The notes under the pieces: model-generated
Seen by the model: the letters and a program-made list of their open reading frames with translations, nothing else
The model's database searches: none
What the model was told of the DNA's origin: nothing
Assembly (NCBI GenBank): GCA_026645935.1
Contig: JAPKMP010000003.1
Span: 124,001 to 188,000 of the forward strand
Source of the DNA: Candidatus Villigracilaceae bacterium
Lineage (GTDB): Bacteria; Chloroflexota; Anaerolineae; Anaerolineales; Villigracilaceae
Length of the DNA stretch: 64,000 nucleotides
Direction of reading: 5' to 3'
Position numbers and translations under genes: made by a program
In this document: positions 1 to 10,669 of the stretch, piece by piece
Numbering within the stretch: the stretch's first letter is position 1
Layout of the letters: every line of letters begins with the position of its first letter

Positions 1-1
1 T

Positions 2-1003
2 AACGATACAGTTGTGCTTGGTCATGGCTCCGGCGGGACCTTGAGTCACGACCTGCTCAGGCGGCTGTTTCTTCCCGAATTAGGCAAAGCCGCGCCGCGC
101 GCATTGGATGATTCTGCTGTGGTGGTGATCGACGGCGAACGATTTGCATTGACGACTGACTCGCACGTCGTCTCTCCATTGTTCTTTCCGGGCGGCGACA
201 TCGGACGGCTCGCAATCTGCGGAACCGTGAACGACCTCGCCATGATCGGGGCGAAACCGATCGCGTTGACCTGCGGGTTCGTGATCGAAGAAGGATTATC
301 GTTCGAGATTTTGCAGCGCGTCGTGGCTTCGATGAAGGAAGCAGCGGACGAAGCGGGAATTTACATCGCGGCAGGAGATACAAAGGTGGTGCAAAAAGGC
401 GGCGCGGACAAGTTGTTCATCAACACATCGGGAATCGGAAGGATCGCAGATGGAGTCGATATCTCCGGCGCGAATGCAAGGGAGGGAGATGTCATTATCC
501 TTTCAGGGACAATTGGGGATCACGGCATTGCAGTTTTATCCGCGCGGGAGGATCTGGGTTTTGAAACGACCCTCGAAAGCGATGTTGCTCCGCTCAATCA
601 TCTCGTGGACGCGATGCTCGACGCCGGTGAAGTTCACGTCTTGCGCGACCCCACCCGCGGCGGACTGGCGACTTCGCTTGTGGAAATCTCGGAGCAATCA
701 AAAGCAATCATTGAGATCGTAGAGGAACGATTGCCGGTTAAGCCTGCCGTTAAAGCCGCATGCGAAATGCTGGGATTCGATCCGTTATTCATTGCCAATG
801 AAGGGAAGTTGGCGGCGTTCGTGAAAGAGAGCGATGCAGATAAAATTTTGAACGCGATGAAGAAAACAAAATACGGAAAAGACGCCGCCGTGATCGGAAA
901 AGTGATCGGAAGCGGAAAACCGCAAGTGAGATTGAAAACCGCCATCGGGGGGACTCGGCTTGTGGATATGCTGCCAGGGGAAATGCTGCCGAGAATTTGT
1001 TAG
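2..1003 (+). CDS. hypE: Carbamoyl dehydratase HypE, 5' end cut by window
   Basis: HypE dehydrates the thiocarbamoyl group on its own C-terminal cysteine to a thiocyanate, the source of the cyanide ligands of [NiFe]-hydrogenase. The protein has the family's N-terminal GHGSGG motif, the DSHVVSPLFFPGGDIG and AICGTVNDLAM motifs, the GDTKVV and RDPTRGG stretches, and ends in the diagnostic PRIC with the active-site cysteine last. The reading frame is open to the left edge (N-D-T-V precede the GTG at 14), so perhaps ten residues are missing. The rest of the hyp operon would lie upstream. It is unrelated to the glycan genes that follow and marks the left border of the locus. Confidence 0.95.
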   Translation, partial: NDTVVLGHGSGGTLSHDLLRRLFLPELGKAAPRALDDSAVVVIDGERFALTTDSHVVSPLFFPGGDIGRLAICGTVNDLAMIGAKPIALTCGFVIEEGLSFEILQRVVASMKEAADEAGIYIAAGDTKVVQKGGADKLFINTSGIGRIADGVDISGANAREGDVIILSGTIGDHGIAVLSAREDLGFETTLESDVAPLNHLVDAMLDAGEVHVLRDPTRGGLATSLVEISEQSKAIIEIVEERLPVKPAVKAACEMLGFDPLFIANEGKLAAFVKESDADKILNAMKKTKYGKDAAVIGKVIGSGKPQVRLKTAIGGTRLVDMLPGEMLPRIC

Positions 1004-1058
1004 CCATTTGCCTGATCCATTTTTTTTCTCATCGCCGATTCATGGTAAAAGTGGGGAT

Positions 1059-2718
1059 ATGATATCCATCCAACGTCGCGATCTTGTGTGGAGTTTGCCG
1101 CTGTCCCTTTTGCTCGGAGCTGGACTCTCCGCCCTCCAGCCGGGGAATTTTTTCATCGGTTGGCTGGGTTTCTCTCTCCTCCTTTTTCTTTCCCTCTTTC
1201 TTCTTTCATCCGCAACGCGCTGGGCTGGCGGTGGTCTCGATACCTTCGTACTCGACCACCGCAAAACCCTCGCATGGATGGTTGCTCTCGCTTTCATTCT
1301 CCGGTTTGCGGGCGGCGTAGGGACCTATCTCGCTTTGCCGGTTTACGGTCACGCAGGGGATGAGGAGCAAAGCGCGGGCTTCACATACACGGATGCCTAC
1401 CGCCGCGATTCTCAAGCTTGGGAACTTGCTTCATCCGACCGCCCAATTCTGGACGCCTTCAACAGCCGCTTCGCCTCGGACCAATATGGCGGTTTGCTGG
1501 CGTTCTGTGCTTTTATCTACCGTTATCTTTCTCCCGACGCGCATCGCGTTTTGTTACTTGTGCTAATGTCCGCTTTGATGGGCGCATTGGGAATCCCGTT
1601 CTTATGGAAGGCGGCGAACTTGCAATGGGGTGAAAAAGTTGCGACGGCAACAAGCTGGATCTTTGCGTTATATCCGGAAAGCATCCTGCTGGGCGGAGTT
1701 CCCATGCGGGAGCCGTATTTGCTGGCATTCAGCGCGTTTTGCCTGTGGGGATTTGTGTCATTGCGAGCGGAGCGAAGCAATCTCCCCCTTGAAACCGGGA
1801 GGCTGCTTCGGGAAGAACACCCTCGTAACGACATAATTGGAAGCAATAAAAAATCATTGGCCTGGCTTGCGCTCGGCGTTTTGGGAATGCTGCTCGTGTC
1901 GCCGTCCATTGCACTGGTCACGCTCATCATCCTCGGCGGGTGGATATACTTTTCCAGCGAGCGCGGACGATTTCCATGGTGGGTTGTGGCTTTATTGGTG
2001 ACTGTTTTTCTTGCCGGACTATTTTTCCTCTCCTCCGCCCTGGACAGGCAGGGAAATCTCGGAGGCGGTGGTCCGCTGGGCGTGATTCAAACCTTCATCC
2101 GCGAGTCGTTCAAATGGAACGCCTATAAGATCGAAGAAGGTTCCGGCTGGGTGCAGAAACTGTTCGATGAAATGCCGGATTGGATGGAACTCCCCTTCGT
2201 GATGATCTACGGGGTGCTGCAACCCATCCTCCCGGCAATTTTTATCGCGCCTACTATCCTCCCCTGGAAAGTGATCGGCATCTTAAGGGCAATCGGTTGG
2301 TATGCGCTGCTTCCGGCGTTGATTCTTTCTTTTTGGTCAGGGTCAGGCAGGGGCGGAGCAATGAGCCGAAGCATCATTCTCTGGTTAAGTTTCATCGTCT
2401 GGGGTTGGATTCTGTTCACGGCTCTGCGCGGGGGCGGCGATCAATGGGACAATCCGCGCTATCGTTTGATCCTGTTTATGTGGCAGGCGATCCTTGCCGG
2501 TCATGTGTGGGCTTGGTGGCGGGAAATGCGTAATGCATGGGTGGGTCGCGTGATCGTCATGGAGCTTGTTTTGGTGGCGGTCTTCTCGCAATGGTATCTC
2601 AACCGGTATTTGCATTTCGGCGGGCAACTGCCTTTTGCTTGGATGGTGGCGCTGATCCTTGGTTCATGGATCTCGATCATCGGTTGGGGCGTGTGGCGCG
2701 ACCGCAAGGCGCATGGTG

Positions 2719-2723
<5 letters not shown>
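1059..2723 (+). CDS. Multi-spanning membrane protein, GT-C glycosyltransferase-like, with in-frame repeat insertion
   Basis: A 554-residue integral membrane protein with about ten or more hydrophobic segments and long aromatic-rich stretches, in the style of GT39/GT83-like lipid-linked sugar transferases; I cannot assign a specific family. I chose the ATG at 1059, which has a GGGG-type ribosome site just upstream; the open frame extends back into hypE but that part is not hydrophobic. Residues about 233-258 (LRAERSNLP...HPRND) are encoded by a degenerate palindromic repeat at 1757-1832 and look foreign to the protein. Context is the left flank of the glycan locus, upstream of gmd. It could act as a polymerase or ligase instead of a sugar transferase. 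Confidence 0.75.
1757..1832. repeat. Degenerate palindromic repeat, in-frame inside a CDS
   Basis: The left arm GTCATTGCGAG is mirrored by CTCGTAACGAC, and the inner GAAGCAATCTCCC by GGGAGGCTGCTTC, giving an imperfect inverted repeat of 76 bases. It belongs to the same style as the copies near 52.65, 57.1 and 61.2 kb. Both arms have mismatches, so the copy looks old. It is translated through without a stop. Confidence 0.8.
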
Positions 2724-3723
<1,000 letters not shown>

Positions 3724-3730
3724 GAGAAGC

Positions 3731-3766
3731 AGGTGACAGTCACTTTATAAGCGACTGTCACCTTTT
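3731..3766. terminator. Perfect 11-bp hairpin with short T run
   Basis: AGGTGACAGTC (3731-3741) is mirrored perfectly by GACTGTCACCT (3753-3763) around an 11-base loop, followed by TTTT (3763-3766). It lies 8 bases after the gmd stop and ends 6 bases before the next start. It could be a weak intrinsic terminator or a dispersed palindrome; the T run is short. Confidence 0.6.
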
Positions 3767-3772
3767 AGGTTT

Positions 3773-5635
3773 ATGACATCTTTCAAACGCTTGAAGACCA
3801 AAGTATTGCCCTCCTGGATTCCGCTTGTTGTGGCGGGCTTGGGGGCGGTTCTTTATTTAATTCGGGCGGTGAATTACGCGCAGACCACTGTCAGCAGTCT
3901 GGATGAAGGCTCGTATCTCATTAAAGGCATGTTCTATCTCAGCGGGACATATCATCCCTTCGAGCCCTATGGTCCGCTGACGAACAAAGCGCCTTTTGCG
4001 TTCCTCATTCCCGGCTTTGCGGAATATGTCTTCGGCGCAGGTTTGCGTACAGGACGTTACTTCTCCATCTTTCTCGGTTTACTCGCAGTTCTCGGCACAT
4101 GGATTACAGCGCGCCGCTGGGCTGGGAATTGGATGGCAGCGTTGACCGTCTGGGTATTTGCGCTCAGCCCGATGATCGTCAAGTTGCACGCCCGCGCAGT
4201 CTCGGAGGTCATCATCGCCTGCATGCTGGCGTGGATCTGTGTGCTTGTCCTCGATGAAAAACGCACTCTATGGAAGATCGTTCTCGCCTCGGTCCTTGCA
4301 TCGGTTGCAATTTTTACCCGGCAGAACATGGCTCCCCTTTTGCCGTTCCTGATCCTTTACGTTTATTTCCAACACGGTAAACGCGCCGGGATGTGGTCGT
4401 TCGCGTCAGGTTCGATAGCCTTGCTCGTCTTCCATCTCATCTACTGGCCCCGCGTCATGACGATCTGGACGCCCTGGCTTCCTGAATCGCTCACGCCTTT
4501 TCTCGATTCATTCCGAATCCCAACCGACTCCGTTCCGATCTGGGACCCGAACATCGATTTTTGGAATCGGCTCAATGCCTTCTTTCAGGGAATCCGCTAT
4601 CACTTCATCCCGATCATCGGCGGACTCTTCGGCTTGATCCTCCTCCCGCCTCGCGCGGACTGGAAGTCTGTTCACGCCATGCGGGCGGCTGTTTTTCTCG
4701 CCGTGAGTTTTTTCACTCTTGTTCTGATGCACGGCTGGGCCGCGATTGCCAGCCGCTATGAAAGTTATTCCTGCGTTTTTTGTTTCTCGAACTATCTCGG
4801 CTTCTTCGACCCTCTGGGAATCCTCTTTTTCGTCGTCGCGTTCGCACATGCATGGAATCAAAACCCACACCGCGCAGCAAGGATCATATCCATCCTTGTG
4901 GTCCTCCTCGTTGCGACAGGGATCGGTTTCTCGCTCTTCGAGTTCGTCGGGAACGGATTGCTCAACCTGCCCATCATTCCCCGCATCCGCTCCGGCGGGT
5001 TTGGCTTCATCGCCATCGTGGACGCGTTGACGCAGGGACTCGATATGTCGCTCGTCCAGGTCAAACGCTGGATCAGTTCCTCGCTCGGGTTGCTCGCCGG
5101 TCTTGGCGTTTTGTTCATTGCATTTCTCGTTTGGAAAAGAAACCGGAAAACCCACATCACCCTCACCCTCGTCAACTTTTTCCTCATTACAGGTTTCCTG
5201 CTCTCTCCGATCCTCCATCTCGGTGAAAGCAGGCCCGACTGCGCGGAGACCGACATCATCCGCGACCATGAACGGCTCGGCGCGTACCTGGCTTCGGTCA
5301 TCCCGCCTGATAGTCTGGTATATTGGGATGGCGGAAACGCCTTCACGCCGATGATCTACGTCCCGCAGGCGCGCATTTTCCCGCCGCAGATCAACGACGG
5401 CTACACCTTCCACATCGGCGGCGACCCGGACGTGCTCTATTTTTTCAGCCATTGGAACGGTGAGCTTGCACAACGCTGGCGCACCGAAGCGGATGTTTTC
5501 ATCATCGAAGCCAAACGCTACGCGGACTGGAAGGACTTCCTTACGCCCTCGGAATTCCAGGAATTTGCCAAGCCCCCGGCTTCACAATCCTGTAATGAAG
5601 GCACCGAACTCAGGGTATTTCAACGACTGCCATGA
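3773..5635 (+). CDS. GT-C (GT39/ArnT-like) membrane glycosyltransferase
   Basis: A 620-residue protein with roughly 11-13 hydrophobic segments and a soluble C-terminal tail. The first extracytoplasmic loop carries an acidic pair (SSLDEGSYL, D44-E45), the position of the catalytic Asp in protein O-mannosyltransferases and ArnT. GT-C enzymes take a sugar from a polyprenyl-phosphate donor outside the membrane. The stop overlaps the start of the polyprenyl-phosphate sugar synthase-like GT2 at 5632 by 4 bases, so donor maker and donor user are probably co-translated. The acceptor cannot be told from sequence. The family-level call is good; the substrate is unknown. Confidence 0.8.
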   Translation: MTSFKRLKTKVLPSWIPLVVAGLGAVLYLIRAVNYAQTTVSSLDEGSYLIKGMFYLSGTYHPFEPYGPLTNKAPFAFLIPGFAEYVFGAGLRTGRYFSIFLGLLAVLGTWITARRWAGNWMAALTVWVFALSPMIVKLHARAVSEVIIACMLAWICVLVLDEKRTLWKIVLASVLASVAIFTRQNMAPLLPFLILYVYFQHGKRAGMWSFASGSIALLVFHLIYWPRVMTIWTPWLPESLTPFLDSFRIPTDSVPIWDPNIDFWNRLNAFFQGIRYHFIPIIGGLFGLILLPPRADWKSVHAMRAAVFLAVSFFTLVLMHGWAAIASRYESYSCVFCFSNYLGFFDPLGILFFVVAFAHAWNQNPHRAARIISILVVLLVATGIGFSLFEFVGNGLLNLPIIPRIRSGGFGFIAIVDALTQGLDMSLVQVKRWISSSLGLLAGLGVLFIAFLVWKRNRKTHITLTLVNFFLITGFLLSPILHLGESRPDCAETDIIRDHERLGAYLASVIPPDSLVYWDGGNAFTPMIYVPQARIFPPQINDGYTFHIGGDPDVLYFFSHWNGELAQRWRTEADVFIIEAKRYADWKDFLTPSEFQEFAKPPASQSCNEGTELRVFQRLP

Positions 5636-6585
5636 ACATTTCGCTCATCATTCCTGTCTATAACGAACAGGATAACCTCCCGATGCTTTTCGAAGCCATC
5701 GCGGACACCATGAATTCCCTCGGCAAAACCTGGGAGGTCATCTATGTCGATGACGGCTCCCGCGACAACAGCCTCTCCCTGCTCGCCGCCCACGCAGAAA
5801 AAGACGCTGAACATGTGCGCGTCATTTCCTTTCGCCGCAACTTCGGGCAGACTGCCGCCATTGCCGCCGGGCTCGATCACTCCCAGGGCGATATCATCGT
5901 TCTGCTCGACGCAGATTTACAGAACGACCCGCGCGACATCCCCATGTTGTTGGAAAAACTCGACGAAGGTTACGACCTGGTCAGCGGCTGGCGCAAACAA
6001 CGCAAGGACAACGCCATCACGCGAAACCTCCCATCGATGATGGCAAACAAACTCATTTCATGGGTCACCGGGGTGGAATTGCACGATTACGGCTGCACGC
6101 TCAAAGCCTACCGCCGCGAAGTATTGGAGGGATTTCGACTCTACGGCGAGATGCACCGCTTCATCCCTGTATTTGCAAACTCGGTTGGCGCGCGCATCAC
6201 AGAAGTCATCGTCAACCACCACCCCCGCCGCTTTGGCAAGACCAAGTACGGGCTGGAACGAACCGCGAAGGTCATCCTCGACCTGTTCACTGTCAAATTT
6301 CTCGTCAGTTTTGCTTCCAAACCCATTTATCTCTTCGGCGGCACAGGCGGATTATTGATGATCATCAGCGCCATCATCATGATCTATCTCTTCATCCGGC
6401 GCATCTTCTTCCTCGTCGGTGTGACGGGCTCGCCTCTCTTCCAGACCAGCGTGATGTTCTTCATCCTCGGCTTTCAATCCATGCTGATGGGTTTGATCGC
6501 GGAATTGCTGGTGCGCACCTATCACGAATCCCAGCGCAAGCCGACATACACCGTGCGAACGAAAATCAACCTCGACGATGACTAA
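5632..6585 (+). CDS. GT2 family, polyprenyl-phosphate sugar synthase-like (GtrB/ArnC/DPM1 type)
   Basis: A 317-residue protein with an N-terminal GT2 domain: IIPVYNEQDN at 6-15, VDDGSRD about 39-45, and the metal-binding DAD at 93-95. Two hydrophobic segments follow near the C-terminus (about 235-255 and 275-300). This is the layout of enzymes that move a sugar from a nucleotide donor to polyprenyl phosphate on the cytoplasmic face. It overlaps the GT-C gene upstream (ATGA) and the flippase-like gene downstream by 8 bases. The three together make a plausible unit: charge the lipid, flip it, use it outside. The sugar is not known. Confidence 0.88.
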   Translation: MNISLIIPVYNEQDNLPMLFEAIADTMNSLGKTWEVIYVDDGSRDNSLSLLAAHAEKDAEHVRVISFRRNFGQTAAIAAGLDHSQGDIIVLLDADLQNDPRDIPMLLEKLDEGYDLVSGWRKQRKDNAITRNLPSMMANKLISWVTGVELHDYGCTLKAYRREVLEGFRLYGEMHRFIPVFANSVGARITEVIVNHHPRRFGKTKYGLERTAKVILDLFTVKFLVSFASKPIYLFGGTGGLLMIISAIIMIYLFIRRIFFLVGVTGSPLFQTSVMFFILGFQSMLMGLIAELLVRTYHESQRKPTYTVRTKINLDDD

Positions 6586-7477
6586 GTGGCTGCGTGAAAA
6601 TCGCCAGACCCTTATTCGCGGGTTGGGCAGTTTGCTGGCGTTAAGCCTGTTGCTTATCTTGATCCGTGAAGAGGGCGACGGCGAATTGTTTTCCGCGATT
6701 CGCCGGGTTGCTTTCGAGTTTTTCCTGCTCGCCGTACTAGCGCTTTTCACTTCCCGGCTTTTCGCAGTGGGAAGATGGCACATCCTTTTAAGATCAGCGG
6801 GAGTGCATGTTACCTTCCTACGCTCTGCGCAACTGACCTTCACCGGAAATTTTGCTTCGAACTTTTTGCCGACCACCATCGGCGGGGATGTGGCGCGCCT
6901 GGCGGGAGCGATGCAATTGGGTTACGACCGCGCGATTTGTCTCGCCTCGCTTGTCGCGGACCGGTTGATCGGGATGGCCGGAATGGGGCTTGCCCTTCCT
7001 TTGGGCTTGATTCCCGTTTTATCTATCGATACCGGTGTTTCGCAAGCAACTGCAGTATCGGCACTTTATCACAAGGTCGTCGATTTCGTGAAACGAACCT
7101 TCGAATCGCTTTCGATCTGGCTGAAGAGACCGGCGACGCTGATCTCTTCCCTTCTCTCCACCCTTGGGAATCAAGCCTTTATTTACCTTGCCATTTATCT
7201 CCTGCTCCAGGGGATCGATCATCATGTTGATTACTGGCTTGTGGCAGGTATGTACACCCTGACGTATTTCGTCACATTGATTCCCATCTCGATCAACGGG
7301 CTGGGCGTGCAGGAACTTTCGATGACCTTCCTGCTCGTTCACCTGGGTGGCCTGACCTCCTCCGAAAGCGCGACGATCGCGTTATTGACCCGCATATTGT
7401 TCATTATTGCCAGCCTGCCCGGCGCGTTCTTCCTGCCATCCATTTTGGCGGCGATGAATGAAAGAAAAGAGGCGTAG
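6578..7477 (+). CDS. LPG-synthase-TM / UPF0104-type membrane protein (flippase-like)
   Basis: A 299-residue protein with seven or eight hydrophobic segments and the hallmark NFLPTTIGGDVARL stretch (about 95-108) and ISINGLGVQE motif (about 233-242) of the UPF0104/YbhN family, related to the membrane half of MprF. Members are often found beside GT2 and GT39 genes and are suspected to move lipid-linked sugars; that role is inferred, not proven. It overlaps the upstream GT2 by 8 bases, so it is translationally coupled. The stop codon lies inside the left arm of the hairpin that starts at 7476. Confidence 0.82.
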   Translation: MTKWLRENRQTLIRGLGSLLALSLLLILIREEGDGELFSAIRRVAFEFFLLAVLALFTSRLFAVGRWHILLRSAGVHVTFLRSAQLTFTGNFASNFLPTTIGGDVARLAGAMQLGYDRAICLASLVADRLIGMAGMGLALPLGLIPVLSIDTGVSQATAVSALYHKVVDFVKRTFESLSIWLKRPATLISSLLSTLGNQAFIYLAIYLLLQGIDHHVDYWLVAGMYTLTYFVTLIPISINGLGVQELSMTFLLVHLGGLTSSESATIALLTRILFIIASLPGAFFLPSILAAMNERKEA

Positions 7478-7511
7478 TCGGCGTTCACTAACGTCGACTG
7501 GCGCATACGCC
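7476..7511. repeat. Tandem hairpin repeat, copy 1
   Basis: AGTCGGCGTT pairs with AACGTCGACT (one G-T pair) around CACT, and directly after it GGCG-CATA-CGCC forms a second perfect hairpin. The first arm includes two bases of the stop codon at 7475-7477. A related hairpin is at 59679. There is no T run, so it is not a classic terminator. Confidence 0.7.
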
Positions 7512-7522
7512 TGGGTAATCTT

Positions 7523-9502
7523 ATGGAAACCGTTTCTGCGAAAAAATTTCTGCAATCATGGCTATGGGCGCAGACGGCCGTCAGCCTGCTTGCGATCCCC
7601 CAGACCATGCAGCGCACAGTGGAGTTGGAGATCATCCTTCTCCGCTCGAAGTGGGTCGGGCTGGTTGGGGTGTTCGCATTGACCGCCGTGTTTGCATTAT
7701 GGCTTTCTTTTTCCCCGCTCCTGAACCGGATCGCTGATTTCTTCGAAAAACCACGACCTGCCACATCATTACGTATTACGTGTTACGTTTTACTTATTCT
7801 CTTTTCCTTCTTTTTTGTCTGGCTTGTCCGCCTTTACGTCTTCGGCTCCATCCTCCCACACGTGATGCCGATTTTATGGGTCTTCATGTGGGCGAGTCTG
7901 GTTCAAACCCTTTTATTGAAACAACTTGGGAAAATGGGATGGGCGGCCGCCTTTGCAATCGTGGTCCTGGCACAGGGGATGATCTACCAAACCTGGGGTA
8001 TTTTTTCAGCAGCGTCAGCCAACCCGTTCTCGATGGGATATTCCGAAGCCGGGCGGCATTATTACGCTTCTTTGTTTTTCTCTAAAAAACTTTACGGAAT
8101 GGATTTAGCACTTCCCTTCCTTCATCCGTCACGCTACATGCTTCTCTCGATTCCTTTTCTCATTGACGGTATACCATTATGGTTACATCGTTTCTGGCAG
8201 GCATTTTTGTGGTTCGGATTGACGCTGGCATCCGCATTTCTGCTTGCCCGGAGAATGAAACAAAGCGCGGGCCTGACGATCCTTATCACCGCCTGGGCGT
8301 TTTTATTCTTCCTTCAAGGGGCGGTGTATTATCACCTGCAAGTGATGGCAATTCTGATTCTGGCGGGCGTATCTGTCAAATATCCGCGGCGTTCGTTGAT
8401 ATTCATCATCCTTGCGTCGCTTTGGGCGGGTATCAGCCGCGTAAATTGGTTTCCTGTCCCTGCCATGCTGGCGATTGCGATTTATATTCTTGAAGTGCAA
8501 TTCGAGATGCGTGGGCGACGTTCTTCAACGTACGCAGGTATTGAGAAGTATTGGCTTGTCCCAGTCCTTTGGGGAATCAGCGGAGTTGCCGCCGCGCTCG
8601 TTTCGCAATTCGTTTATATCCAAATCTCCGATAACGCAGACCTAGCCGCGTTCGGTTCGAGCTTTACTTCGGAGTTGATCTGGAACCGCCTGCTGCCGAA
8701 CGAGACCTCTCCGATGGGAATCCTGCCGGGGATATTGCTCATATCCGCGCCTGCGCTGGTTGCAATTTATCAAATGCTGCGCGGTAAGGCGAGGTATTTG
8801 CATCCACTTCGCTGGCTCGTGCTGATTTCCATGTCGATCGTTTTATTCATCGGCGGGGCGATCGTCAGCACAAAGATCGGCGGCGGCGGCGATCTGCATA
8901 ACATGGATGCATTTCTGGTGATGTTGTCGGTGTTGGTCACGGTTTTTTGGGCGGGACAGGTTGCGGCTGAGTCCGAACCGAAGCCGATGATGGACCGAGT
9001 CGGCTGGGAGGTGGTGATGGCGGGGTTGCTGATTCCACTCGGGTTTGCAATTCGGCACATCGGCTTTTATCCAAGCTTCGATAAAACAACCGCTGAGAGG
9101 GATGTTCAGACCTTGCAGGGAGCGCTTGAAAGCGGCGGCGAAATATTGTTCGTCACTGAAAGGCAGTTAATCACCTTCGATTATTTGGACGGGATAACGC
9201 TCGTGCCCGAATACGAACAGATGGAATTGATGGAGATGGCAATGTCGCGCAACCGCCCATATCTCGAAGCCTTCTACGAAGATTTGCATGACCGGCGCTT
9301 TGCGTTGATCGTTGCCGAAGACCAGAAATTCACACAACAAAAGGAAGGCGCATTCGTGGAGGAAAATGTAGCCTGGGTCCGTTTTGTTGGCGCGCCTTTG
9401 TTGTGCAATTACAAGCCAGTGGTCACACTGACCTCGAACAATTTGCAGGTGTTCGAACCGCGTCCAAAACGAGCCGAATGCAAGGACCCGTTCGTGGACT
9501 GA
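7523..9502 (+). CDS. Large membrane protein with extracytoplasmic C-terminal domain, paralogue of 54993
   Basis: A 659-residue protein with about 12 hydrophobic segments followed by a soluble tail of about 130 residues. I do not recognise a named family; the layout resembles GT-C glycosyltransferases. It is a paralogue of the protein at 54993-57107. Both have an F-S-(M/L)-G-(Y/W)-SE motif mid-protein, the striking KIGGGGDLHNMD motif about residue 450, and alignable tails (RQL.TF.Y, then VPEYEQ or IPEYEK, then FYEDL or FYRDI, and an LLC or VLC triplet near the end). The Gly-rich H-N-M-D loop may be catalytic or bind a lipid phosphate. The start ATG at 7523 has no clear ribosome site, so the N-terminus is uncertain. 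Confidence 0.72.
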   Translation: METVSAKKFLQSWLWAQTAVSLLAIPQTMQRTVELEIILLRSKWVGLVGVFALTAVFALWLSFSPLLNRIADFFEKPRPATSLRITCYVLLILFSFFFVWLVRLYVFGSILPHVMPILWVFMWASLVQTLLLKQLGKMGWAAAFAIVVLAQGMIYQTWGIFSAASANPFSMGYSEAGRHYYASLFFSKKLYGMDLALPFLHPSRYMLLSIPFLIDGIPLWLHRFWQAFLWFGLTLASAFLLARRMKQSAGLTILITAWAFLFFLQGAVYYHLQVMAILILAGVSVKYPRRSLIFIILASLWAGISRVNWFPVPAMLAIAIYILEVQFEMRGRRSSTYAGIEKYWLVPVLWGISGVAAALVSQFVYIQISDNADLAAFGSSFTSELIWNRLLPNETSPMGILPGILLISAPALVAIYQMLRGKARYLHPLRWLVLISMSIVLFIGGAIVSTKIGGGGDLHNMDAFLVMLSVLVTVFWAGQVAAESEPKPMMDRVGWEVVMAGLLIPLGFAIRHIGFYPSFDKTTAERDVQTLQGALESGGEILFVTERQLITFDYLDGITLVPEYEQMELMEMAMSRNRPYLEAFYEDLHDRRFALIVAEDQKFTQQKEGAFVEENVAWVRFVGAPLLCNYKPVVTLTSNNLQVFEPRPKRAECKDPFVD

Positions 9503-9505
9503 TAC

Positions 9506-10633
9506 ATGCGCATCCTGACCGTGATCTATGAATTTCCGCCCATCGGCGGCGGCGGCGGCAGGGCCGCGTATGATATTTGCGCCGAACTAGCGGCGCGCGG
9601 CCATGATGTGACCGTTTTGACCGCGCATATGAACGACCTGCCGCGTGATGAAATACTGGATGGGTTTCGCGTCGTGCGGATTCCGTCGCGGCGAACCGAG
9701 GCTTTTGTGGCAAGTTTCGAGGCCATGCTGTTCTACATCCTCGCCGGGTTTTCGAAAGGGCTGGAGTTGATCCGCCATTCCCGCCCCGATGTGATCCATA
9801 CCCACTTTGCCGTTCCATCGGGCGCGCTGGCATGGATGCTTTCAATACTCACGAATATTCCATATATTCTTACCGCGCATCTCGGCGACGTGCCTGGCGG
9901 CGTGCCTCAAAAGACTGCGCACTGGTTTCGCTGGTTGAAGCCGTTTACAAATCCGATCTGGGGGCGGGCAAAGTACGTTGCGGCGGTGAGCGAATTCACT
10001 CGCCAACTGGCGTTGAAGCATTATCCGGTGGAGATTCGCGTCATCCCCAATGGCGCAGATTTCACCCATATCGTCACCGATAAAGTGGAGATAAATGCAA
10101 CCCCGCGGATCGTATTTGCGGGGCGGTTCGTTTCACAGAAGAATCCGCTGGCAATTGTTCGTGCATTGTCGAGGCTAAAAGATTTGAATTGGGCGTGTTC
10201 GATGCTGGGGGATGGTCCGATGTCGGAGGAAGTAAAGGCGGAGATTGAAAAAAATGGCTTGGGCAAACGTTTTCACCTCACAGGCTGGGTCACGCCTGCG
10301 GATGTTTTGGATGAATTCTCCCGGAGCGATATCCTGTTCATGCCGTCGCTTTCGGAGGGGTTGCCCGTCGTCGGCGTGGATGCGCTTGTGAAAGGACTCG
10401 CCATCGTCGCCAGCAGGATAGGTGGATTCCTCGACCTGGTGGATCAGGATTCGAATGGATGCCTAGTCCAGGTCGAGGATGAGGCGGGGTTTGCATCCGC
10501 TTTGAGGGGGCTGCTTTCAGACCGGGATCGCCTGCTGAAATTCCGGCTTGCGAGTCTGGAAAAGGCGAAGGATTTCGACATCGGCAAGATCGTGGATCAA
10601 TATGAGGGGATGATGCGGGAAGCATTGGGTTAG
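9506..10633 (+). CDS. GT4 family glycosyltransferase
   Basis: A 375-residue GT-B retaining glycosyltransferase. The N-terminal domain starts with the acceptor-side motif EFPPIGGGGGR (G14-G18). The C-terminal nucleotide-binding domain has FAGRFVSQKNP, LTGWV and the SEGLPVVGVDAL stretch, which carries the family's E-x7-E type motif in degenerate form. It probably adds one sugar to the growing lipid-linked glycan at the cytoplasmic face. It starts 3 bases after the preceding stop. The five glycines are encoded by a (GGC)5-like tract. Donor sugar unknown. Confidence 0.88.
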   Translation: MRILTVIYEFPPIGGGGGRAAYDICAELAARGHDVTVLTAHMNDLPRDEILDGFRVVRIPSRRTEAFVASFEAMLFYILAGFSKGLELIRHSRPDVIHTHFAVPSGALAWMLSILTNIPYILTAHLGDVPGGVPQKTAHWFRWLKPFTNPIWGRAKYVAAVSEFTRQLALKHYPVEIRVIPNGADFTHIVTDKVEINATPRIVFAGRFVSQKNPLAIVRALSRLKDLNWACSMLGDGPMSEEVKAEIEKNGLGKRFHLTGWVTPADVLDEFSRSDILFMPSLSEGLPVVGVDALVKGLAIVASRIGGFLDLVDQDSNGCLVQVEDEAGFASALRGLLSDRDRLLKFRLASLEKAKDFDIGKIVDQYEGMMREALG

Positions 10634-10669
10634 TAGGTGAATCGTAGGGAATCTCAGGCGGGACACGGC

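Noticed and set aside
14-16. GTG at 14 as the true start of hypE
   Set aside because: The frame stays open to the left edge and HypE proteins have several residues before the GHGSGG motif, so the gene is cut by the window.
4508-5473. Long antisense frames such as the 321-codon one here
   Set aside because: Low-complexity, charged, no motif, and fully antisense to a well-supported membrane protein gene.
9544-9561. GGC trinucleotide tract in a GT4 gene as a variable repeat
   Set aside because: It encodes the normal glycine-rich loop of GT4 enzymes, so selection on the protein explains it.
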